DNA from: Cloacimonetes bacterium UBA6081
GTDB taxonomy: Bacteria; Cloacimonadota; Cloacimonadia; Cloacimonadales; Cloacimonadaceae
Reading direction: 5' to 3'
Assembly (NCBI GenBank): GCA_002428685.1
Contig: DIXL01000065.1
Location: 1-29,288 of the forward strand
DNA length: 29,288 nt
This document shows, in pieces, positions 23,469 to 29,288 of this stretch. Positions within the stretch are counted from its first letter, which is position 1, and each line of letters starts with the position of its first letter. Below the pieces are notes generated by a model that saw nothing but the letters and a program-made list of their open reading frames with translations, had not been told where the DNA came from and did no database searches. A program made the translations under genes and the position numbers.

Positions 23469-25754
23469 ATGGAAAATCAAAACACTCCTCTTCCGATTCA
23501 GGACGAAATAAAACTCTCCGATTATTTACGCATAATATTGCAATACCGATACTTGGTAATTCTGGTATTTACCTTGGTTTTAGTGGCTACTATTTTTTAC
23601 ACGGCGCGTCAGCCAAAAATCTATTCTGCCTCTGCCAGAATTCTTTTGGAAGATGCGAAAAGTAACTCCGATTTAATGTTTCTTGCAACACCTGGAGTGG
23701 GGAAGAACAGCCTGAATAACCAAATAGAAATGATTCGTAGTAAGCCAATAATGAGCTTGGCTTGGGATATCATGAAAAAATATCCCGATTGGGACACCTT
23801 TCCGGCAAACGCTTCTGCCAATCCAGCCGGAACCTTGGGACGCATGAAAGTGGAATCAAAACGTGAAACCGATCTCCTGACTATAAGTTTTGAATCTACC
23901 AATCAAACTGAAGCCATGGCTGCAGTGAATTCCATCTCAGAAGCTATCCAGCAGCAAAATACTCAGTATGCCCGCTTGGAGTTCACCACCATCCGTGAAT
24001 TTTTGGAGACGCAGTTAGATGCCATTTCAAGACGTTTACAGAGTTCCGAAAACGATCTGCGTGAGTTTAAAAATCTAAACAAACTCACTGAACTTACTAC
24101 CGAAACCCAAAAACTGATCGAGCAAGCTTCTGAAGTAGAAGCTGAGTATGAAGCGGCCCTCACCGAGCAAGCCGTTAATGCCAAATCCCTTGATATGCTG
24201 AACCGCCAATTGCGCGATCAGGATTCATTGCTGGTGGATGTTAACAACATCTTAAAAGCCCCATACATAAACGAACTGCGTAAGCAAATTGTGGAAACTA
24301 ATACTCTGATCACAAAGCTGGTTACCAAAAACGAATATCCTTTGGATCATCCTCAGATTCTGTTATTAAAGCGTGAAATGGAAAATTCCAAAGCTACCCT
24401 GGACTTGGAAGTTAGAAAGCTGGTTAGCATGTCGGTAAATAACGATCCTTTGGCTACACGTAGTGAACTTTTGGGTAAGATTATCCAATCCACTTTGGAT
24501 TTGGAAGTTGCCCGAGCCAGGGTAGCAGGTTTGGATCAAACCAAGGAAATGTATAACCAGCGCCTGATAGCCATTCCCAATACAGAATTAGAGCTTGCCA
24601 GGCTAACCAGAAATCTGCTCCTGGACGAAAAAATCCACGGCATGATGATGGAGAAATATGAAGATGCCAAGATTGCCGAACAGGCAAAAGTTGGTAACGT
24701 TCGGATTATAGATTTTGCAGAGCGTCCCACTGTTCCCATTAAACCCCGCGTCTCCATGAATATTTTAGTAGGTATCATTCTTGGTTTGGGTCTGGGCATT
24801 GGTGCAGCTTTTGTGGTTCACTCTCTGGATACCAAGCTGCGGACTCTGGAAGACATGGAAACCTACGTCCGGCTGCCAATTGTGGGCACAATTCCGCTTA
24901 TTCGCGAGTCTGAATCCAAACTTCAGGAATTCAACGATATGATTGAAGCTGCAGAGGGCGAAAACCGTGAGCAGCTAACCCGATCCATGCATTTTGTGAT
25001 GATGCAACTGGTTTCGCATTATGCCCCCAAATCTCCTATTGCAGAAGCTTACAGAACCCTGAGAACGAACATCCTGGCTCGTAAGGGTGAAGGCTCTGCA
25101 ACTTTGCTGATCACATCCTCCGGCCCCAAAGAAGGTAAATCTACCACCATTGCAAATCTATCCGTAACTCTGGCTCAGATGAACAGCAAAGTTTGTCTGG
25201 TGGATATGGACATGCGCAGACCCACAATTCATTCAAAATTCGGGCTTGAGAAAGAAAACGGTTCCAGCGATTATTTAATTGATCCGGACGTAACGATAGA
25301 TCAAGTGGCAAAACAATCCGGCATCCTAAATCTTGATATCATTACCAGCGGTTTTGTCCCGCCCAATCCCTCAGAATTGATAGCCTCGCCACGTATGGAT
25401 ATTTTGATTGATGAGCTTAAAAGCCGTTATGACTACATCTTGTTTGATACACCTCCTATAATTGCTGTTACCGACGCCCTGATTCTTACCAAGAAAGTGG
25501 ATATGACCTTCATCGTGGTTCGTTGCGGGTTCACCGAAAAGGGAATCATCAAACGCACCAAAGAACTGATGGAAAACATTGATGGCCGGATCGACGGCAT
25601 TATTGTGAATAGCATCTACGTGCAGAAGTATTACAGCAAGCAGAATTACTACTATTATTACTACTATTACTATTACTATTATGGCGACGAGGTGCCAAAG
25701 AAGCAGAAGAAGAATGTTAACCGCTTCCTACGCAAAAATCAATCTGTTTCTTGA
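23469..25754 (+). CDS. Wzz-type chain-length regulator / BY-kinase
   Basis: A 761-residue inner-membrane polysaccharide co-polymerase fused to a bacterial tyrosine kinase. A Wzz N-terminal domain contains the first transmembrane helix (about 28-47). A long periplasmic coiled-coil region (about 170-410) and a second helix (about 435-457) follow. The cytoplasmic kinase has Walker A (GPKEGKST, Lys557), Walker A' (VDMDMRRP, Asp579 and Asp581) and Walker B (LFDTPP, Asp660). The tail has Tyr-rich QKYYSKQN and then twelve consecutive tyrosines (727-738), the presumed autophosphorylation cluster. ATG 23469 follows GGAAGG by 7 nt; a GTG at 23454 overlapping the previous stop is less likely. Its last 41 nt overlap ispE. 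No glycosyltransferase is nearby. Confidence 0.93.
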   Translation: MENQNTPLPIQDEIKLSDYLRIILQYRYLVILVFTLVLVATIFYTARQPKIYSASARILLEDAKSNSDLMFLATPGVGKNSLNNQIEMIRSKPIMSLAWDIMKKYPDWDTFPANASANPAGTLGRMKVESKRETDLLTISFESTNQTEAMAAVNSISEAIQQQNTQYARLEFTTIREFLETQLDAISRRLQSSENDLREFKNLNKLTELTTETQKLIEQASEVEAEYEAALTEQAVNAKSLDMLNRQLRDQDSLLVDVNNILKAPYINELRKQIVETNTLITKLVTKNEYPLDHPQILLLKREMENSKATLDLEVRKLVSMSVNNDPLATRSELLGKIIQSTLDLEVARARVAGLDQTKEMYNQRLIAIPNTELELARLTRNLLLDEKIHGMMMEKYEDAKIAEQAKVGNVRIIDFAERPTVPIKPRVSMNILVGIILGLGLGIGAAFVVHSLDTKLRTLEDMETYVRLPIVGTIPLIRESESKLQEFNDMIEAAEGENREQLTRSMHFVMMQLVSHYAPKSPIAEAYRTLRTNILARKGEGSATLLITSSGPKEGKSTTIANLSVTLAQMNSKVCLVDMDMRRPTIHSKFGLEKENGSSDYLIDPDVTIDQVAKQSGILNLDIITSGFVPPNPSELIASPRMDILIDELKSRYDYILFDTPPIIAVTDALILTKKVDMTFIVVRCGFTEKGIIKRTKELMENIDGRIDGIIVNSIYVQKYYSKQNYYYYYYYYYYYYGDEVPKKQKKNVNRFLRKNQSVS
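25647..25682 (+). repeat. (TAY)12 microsatellite encoding twelve tyrosines
   Basis: Twelve consecutive TAC/TAT codons in irregular mixture encode residues 727-738 of the Wzz/BY-kinase. Tract length can change in steps of three without a frameshift, altering the number of phosphorylatable tyrosines. The mix of TAC and TAT argues against very recent expansion by slippage of one perfect unit. It ends 31 nt before the ispE start. Confidence 0.95.
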
Positions 25755-26553
25755 AGTAACCGGCAAGCTGCCCCATAACTATCATCAGGTCAATACTGTG
25801 CTCTGCAGTATTGACCTGTTTGATTTACTAAGTTATAGCATAGTGGATAGCCCTGATGTTTCCTTTTCCTGCAACATTCCCAGCCTGGATAATAATGAAA
25901 ACCTGGTTTACAAAATAGCAGATTATCTGCAAAAGAAGTTCTGCATAAAGCAGGGAGCAGCCATCCACCTGGAAAAACATATCCCCACAGCAGCAGGATT
26001 GGGAGGAGGAAGCAGCAATGCGGCAAATTGCCTTCTGGCTCTTAATGATTTGTGGCAGTTGAACATAAGCGACATGGACATGCATCGCATAGCAACTTCT
26101 TTTGGCAGTGATCTCAATTTCTTTTTACAAGGGGGAACTGCTTTGGGGGAAAACAGAGGGGAGCAAACTTCGCCTTTGCCGGACATTTTACTGGATAAAG
26201 TGCTGTTGATTAATCCCCATATTCCCATTCCAAGCTCATTGGCCTACAAGCTTGTGGATATCCCAAGCCCAGCACAAACCAGATATTTTGACTCATCAAA
26301 TCTGTCCCAAACTTGCTTTAACCGCCTGGAGCCGGGGATTCGCAAAGCATTTCCCATAATTGATTCTGCTCTAAATACCTTGCACAATTATGGGGCTGAG
26401 GTGGCTATGCTAAGCGGAAGTGGCTCCACCTGCTTTGGCATCTTTACCGATGAAGCTGTCATGCTCCGCTGTAAACAGCATTTTATGGATTTAAACTTTT
26501 GGTGCTTTTGTGCCAAAACCCTCGCCCGCAAAGACATCAAATTTTCAGCCTGA
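25714..26553 (+). CDS. ispE: 4-diphosphocytidyl-2-C-methyl-D-erythritol kinase
   Basis: ATP-dependent kinase of the MEP pathway to isoprenoid precursors, acting in the cytoplasm. The 279-residue GHMP kinase begins SYAKINLFLEVTGKLP, typical of IspE, has the ATP loop AGLGGGSSNAA (about 94-104), and a late SGSGSTCFGIF motif. The substrate-binding YHQVNT is a variant of the usual YHEL-T. ATG 25714 is chosen because it aligns with family N-termini; a further ATG at 25681 adds eleven basic residues of no family likeness. It overlaps the 3' end of the Wzz/BY-kinase by 41 nt in another frame, so translation is probably coupled. A perfect palindrome begins 11 nt after its stop. Confidence 0.93.
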   Translation: MLTASYAKINLFLEVTGKLPHNYHQVNTVLCSIDLFDLLSYSIVDSPDVSFSCNIPSLDNNENLVYKIADYLQKKFCIKQGAAIHLEKHIPTAAGLGGGSSNAANCLLALNDLWQLNISDMDMHRIATSFGSDLNFFLQGGTALGENRGEQTSPLPDILLDKVLLINPHIPIPSSLAYKLVDIPSPAQTRYFDSSNLSQTCFNRLEPGIRKAFPIIDSALNTLHNYGAEVAMLSGSGSTCFGIFTDEAVMLRCKQHFMDLNFWCFCAKTLARKDIKFSA

Positions 26554-26564
26554 TTGCTTGCTTG

Positions 26565-26631
26565 CATTCCCATATCATTCCCATATCATTCTCAATAATA
26601 TTGAGAATGATATGGGAATGATATGGGAATG
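26565..26631. repeat. perfect 67-nt palindrome of 11-nt units, copy 2
   Basis: Left arm 26565-26597, one centre base (26598), right arm 26599-26631; all 33 positions pair. Each arm is two copies of CATTCCCATAT (or its complement) and one variant unit next to the centre. It lies between convergent ispE and transketolase, where an extruded or transcribed hairpin would be a two-way stop or 3'-end cap. There is no T-tract on either side. The flanks TTGCTTG (left) and CAAGCAGC (right) can pair further after a 4-nt bulge. Copy 1 is at 11719-11785. Confidence 0.95.
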
Positions 26632-26698
26632 GTATCAAGCAGCAGCTTATTGGCAAACAAGCAGGGTTTGAGTTTCTAATAGATTGCTATATATAGTC

Positions 26699-28588
26699 TT
26701 ATAGATTGTGTTTAATGGTCTTGATGATGGATAAGCTATCTATGCCAGCCCATTTATACAACTCATTGGATTCACCTGAAACAGGATAATTCTTCACACC
26801 CATCTTAATTAGCCTGGTGCAGATTTGGTTCTCGGCCAGACCGTCTGCAATAATGCTGCCCAAGCCTCCATGGATAGAGTGATCTTCCACGCTGAAGATA
26901 GGCCCTTTAGCAGCCTGAGATTTCAGCAGCTTTGCATCCAAATGCAGCGGAGCAGATACATACACCAATTCGATGAAGATACCCTCATCACGGAGGCTAT
27001 CAACCGCCTTCAGAGCTTTGGAAACTGGAGTTCCGCAAACCCATAGACTACCATGGTTGCCATCCCGCAGAATGTCTGCCTTGCCATATTCAAAACAATA
27101 ATCCTGGGCATAGCGGGGTGATCCGTCTAAAGTGCGAATTATCGGAAGTTTGGAGCGACCCATCGTAACCAAATAGTTGCCGGGCTTGTTTGCAAGCCAG
27201 CGGATAACCCGGTCGGTTTGATTTGCATCGGCAGGACAAATAACGCGGAAGCCGAACAAATTGCGCGCCAAAGAAATATAATCCACAGACTGATGAGTTT
27301 TTCCATCGGCACCCACATCGATGCCCACATGGGTAACCACGGTTTTCAAATTCGTGTGATTTATGTCATTAAGCCTTTGCATGTTATACACTTCTGCCAT
27401 GCCAAACACGCCAAATTCGCTCCAGAAGGTCTGAATGCCACATGTGGATAAAGCTCCGCTCATCACGGCTGCATGCTGTTCCATAATTCCGCATTCAAAG
27501 AAACTATCGGGGGTTGTGGCGGCAAATCCATCCGTTTTAACGCTGACGGCCAAATCGCAATCCACTACTACCAAAGGAGTTTTGGCATTAGTATTGATCC
27601 TGGCCAAATCTGCGATTGCAGTTCCCCAGGCACTGCGGCAATCGGTGTCCGATTCATATAAAACTGCTTTACCGCAGGTGAAATCGGGCGCAAGGGAAAA
27701 GTCTTTTGTCTGGTGAGAACCAGGTTTATAGTCACTACGCAGCTTACGGTATTTTTTCAGTTCGCTTACGCCTCCCAGTTGCTTTAACGCCTGTTCCAAC
27801 TGCTCTTCGTTTAAGGTTGAACCGTGAAATTTGGCTTTGTTTTCCATGAAGTCCACCCCTTTACCCATCACAGTGTGTGCCAGTATCATGGTGGGGTGTT
27901 CAAAGCCATGTGCGCTTTCATAGGCGGATAGAATCAGATAAATGTCGTGACCGGTAACTTCTATAACCTGCCAGCCATCGGATTCCCAATTCTTACGGAT
28001 GTTTTGAGGCATTACGTCATGAATGGAACCGCTGATTTGCAGTTGGTTATAATCCACAATGGCAGTCAAATTTGTCAGGTTATATTTTGCGGCAAAACGG
28101 CGCGCTTCACTAAGCTGGCCTTTTTGCTGTTCGCCATCTCCCAAAAAAACATAAACGTTATAGGGGATATTGTTTATACGGGAGGCCAAAGCCATGCCCA
28201 CTCCCGCAGACAAACCTTGTCCCAAATTGCCTGAGCTCCATTCCACGCCTGGAACTTCGCGCTCTATATGCCCCTCGAAGATAGAACCAAACATCCGGAA
28301 TTGCGAAATGGCGTCATCCAGATTAAAATAGCCCATGATTCCAAGCGCACTATAAACTGCGGGGGAAATATGCCCATTGCTTACCACCACTCTGTCGCGA
28401 TCCGCCATTATTGGATTGGCGGGATCGTGATGAATTATATTATACAGGCTTAGCAGCAGGTCTATGGAAGACATGGAGCCTCCCGGATGACCGCTGCCGG
28501 CTAAACTGGTCATGTGCAAAATGGCTTTGCGGGCTTGGTTGGCCTCAAAGCTAATCTTGGATATTAGTTCCTGAGTGGCGATTTTCAT
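26699..28588 (-). CDS. tkt: transketolase
   Basis: Thiamine-diphosphate enzyme exchanging two-carbon units between sugar phosphates in the pentose phosphate pathway. The 629-residue single chain includes both halves that are separate in some archaea and bacteria. Visible: SGHPGGSMSS (His34), NGHISPAVYS (His73), the ThDP/Mg motif from GDGEQQKG (150-157) to Asn181, and the catalytic-Glu region FFECGIMEQH in the C-terminal half. It is slightly shorter than the classic enteric form (about 660). AGAGG lies about 6 nt before the ATG. On the minus strand it follows tRNA-Ala by 74 nt with a hairpin between, so it may have its own promoter or rely on read-through. A related transketolase-family sugar enzyme cannot be excluded, but the layout fits best. 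Confidence 0.9.
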   Translation of the reverse strand: MKIATQELISKISFEANQARKAILHMTSLAGSGHPGGSMSSIDLLLSLYNIIHHDPANPIMADRDRVVVSNGHISPAVYSALGIMGYFNLDDAISQFRMFGSIFEGHIEREVPGVEWSSGNLGQGLSAGVGMALASRINNIPYNVYVFLGDGEQQKGQLSEARRFAAKYNLTNLTAIVDYNQLQISGSIHDVMPQNIRKNWESDGWQVIEVTGHDIYLILSAYESAHGFEHPTMILAHTVMGKGVDFMENKAKFHGSTLNEEQLEQALKQLGGVSELKKYRKLRSDYKPGSHQTKDFSLAPDFTCGKAVLYESDTDCRSAWGTAIADLARINTNAKTPLVVVDCDLAVSVKTDGFAATTPDSFFECGIMEQHAAVMSGALSTCGIQTFWSEFGVFGMAEVYNMQRLNDINHTNLKTVVTHVGIDVGADGKTHQSVDYISLARNLFGFRVICPADANQTDRVIRWLANKPGNYLVTMGRSKLPIIRTLDGSPRYAQDYCFEYGKADILRDGNHGSLWVCGTPVSKALKAVDSLRDEGIFIELVYVSAPLHLDAKLLKSQAAKGPIFSVEDHSIHGGLGSIIADGLAENQICTRLIKMGVKNYPVSGESNELYKWAGIDSLSIIKTIKHNL

Positions 28589-28618
28589 GGTTTACCTCTT
28601 TGAAAAAGTCCGTTTAAA

Positions 28619-28655
28619 AGAGTATCCCCTTCACCGCAATCAAACGGCGAAGGGG
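28619..28655 (-). terminator. probable terminator after tRNA-Ala
   Basis: CCCCTTCACCG (28626-28636) and CGGCGAAGGGG (28645-28655) form an 11-bp GC-rich stem with one G-U pair and an 8-nt loop. On the minus strand the stem is followed, after ATAC, by TCTTTT. The hairpin sits between the tRNA and the transketolase gene in transcription order. Confidence 0.65.
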
Positions 28656-28662
28656 TTTATAA

Positions 28663-28738
28663 TGGTGGAGCATAACGGGATCGAACCGTTGACCTCATGA
28701 CTGCCAGTCATGCGCTCTCCCAGCTGAGCTAATGCCCC
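28663..28738 (-). tRNA. tRNA-Ala(GGC)
   Basis: On the minus strand, a 76-nt cloverleaf with encoded CCA. The acceptor GGGGCAT pairs with ATGCTCC. The D-loop begins TTAGCTCAGCTGGGAGAGC. The anticodon stem CATGA/TCATG carries loop CTGGCAG with anticodon GGC. The T-loop is GTTCGATCC. The G3-U70 wobble pair, the main identity mark for alanyl-tRNA synthetase, is visible. Confidence 0.96.
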
Positions 28739-28759
28739 ATTAATGTTGCATCGGTGTTG

Positions 28760-28791
28760 TGCATTTCTTCCTGAGTGCTAATTTCTGTCAA
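28760..28791 (-). promoter_or_regulatory. possible promoter for tRNA-Ala
   Basis: A perfect TTGACA (28791-28786 on the minus strand) lies about 48 nt before the tRNA 5' end. At 17-18 nt spacing the -10 region reads AGAAAT/GAAATG, a poor match. The position is right for a tRNA promoter; the -10 is not convincing. Confidence 0.35.
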
Positions 28792-29288
28792 GCAGAAAGT
28801 GGCGAAACTCACATCCCCCCGTTTTTAAACAGGGTATGATAAGCTGATTTTCTTCATGCCATTTACCTTGATAGGGATTTATGTTGAACCTTGTAACAGA
28901 GCTAAAGCAGGTATCCACAAGTTCCGATAAGCGATAATACACAAAACCGTAAATCTTCTTCCAGTCTTTGTTCGCATATTTCTTAATGGCAGGGAATGCG
29001 ATCAAGGGGAATTGGGAGTTCATGTCCGGTCTCAATCAACATAGATTCAGATAATAACAGACTGAAACTGCATGCCTATTCCCTGCCTATTTCGATTCGC
29101 TCTACTTTCAAAGAAATCAAAGAGATTTCGCTAAGAAATTACGAGCAGACTGTTGAAAGCAATGAGTACATATCTATGTTACTGAATGAGTATCAAAATG
29201 GTGAATTGTAACCATTGGATCAATTGATTTCATATTCACGAGATGGGCTGGTGTCATGTCAAGCGTAGATAGGGGTAGGGGAGTTATC
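28792..29288. other. right-end region with no supported gene
   Basis: About 500 nt to the window edge. Two modest overlapping frames exist: minus 29023-28778 (ATG within a frame open to a TTG at 29035; ends FRHFLLDRN) and plus 28996-29211 (71 residues; the second half is helix-like, ending NEYQNGEL). Neither has a strong Shine-Dalgarno site or a family I recognise. The plus frame has the more protein-like C-terminal half, so it might be the remnant of a truncated gene. The last 80 nt show nothing I can name. Confidence 0.4.

Noticed and set aside
26554..26640. Classical rho-independent terminator of ispE
   Set aside because: The palindrome could end transcripts, but there is no U-tract on either strand and the 11-nt repeat structure is not explained by a terminator, so it is listed as a repeat.
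28778..29035. 85-codon minus-strand frame next to tRNA-Ala
   Set aside because: It starts with TTG or a poorly placed ATG, overlaps the presumed tRNA promoter, and has no recognisable family; it is mentioned only in the region description.

Overview
This window most resembles a chromosomal piece of a Candidatus Cloacimonadota (WWE1)-like, Gram-negative fermentative bacterium. That is an inference from several things seen together: an archaeal/eukaryote-type ProS, a gingipain-like protease with a type IX secretion (T9SS) sorting domain beside a PorV-like barrel, lipoproteins with clear lipoboxes, moderate-to-low GC, and tight gene packing with many GTG/TTG starts. No phylogenetic test was possible here. 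The window is mostly core and cell-surface genes. I see no prophage, CRISPR array or intact transposase.

Layout. Bases 1-16 hold the first codons of a minus-strand gene running off the left edge. Bases 287-5637 (minus) are a four-gene operon with almost no spacers: an SGNH protein, a second SGNH protein, an AlgI/DltB-type MBOAT O-acyltransferase, and type I mannose-6-phosphate isomerase. It looks like a module for O-acylating an exported glycan. Bases 5757-10420 (plus) hold a small AgmX/TonB-C-like lipoprotein and a three-gene phosphorelay: a sensor kinase with a periplasmic SBP3 domain, a stand-alone receiver, and a REC-PAS-kinase-REC hybrid. A GAF/Cys4 protein converges on them from the minus strand (10435-11118).

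Bases 11119-11970 are a gene-free, repeat-rich spacer. From 11971 to 26553 a long plus-strand run follows: proS, cinA, purD, a 1691-residue C25 peptidase, a PorV-like barrel, a lipoprotein, an SLBB protein, a Wzz/BY-kinase ending in twelve consecutive tyrosines, and ispE. On the minus strand at the right end are a full-length transketolase and tRNA-Ala(GGC). Bases 28739-29288 hold no gene I can support.

The most unusual feature is a pair of related palindromes, at 11719-11785 and 26565-26631. Each is built from 11-nt units arranged three in, one centre base, three out. The second is a perfect 67-nt palindrome placed 11 nt after the ispE stop, between convergent genes. The first is a decayed relative in the proS leader, whose right side has become three exact tandem copies of a variant 11-nt unit. 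They share a left flank (TTGCTTG) and orientation, so they look like one dispersed repeat family of unknown function. Several likely starts lie downstream of the longest-ORF starts (proS by 85 codons; the SBP3 kinase, Wzz, ispE, PorV-like and C25 genes by 3-11 codons).
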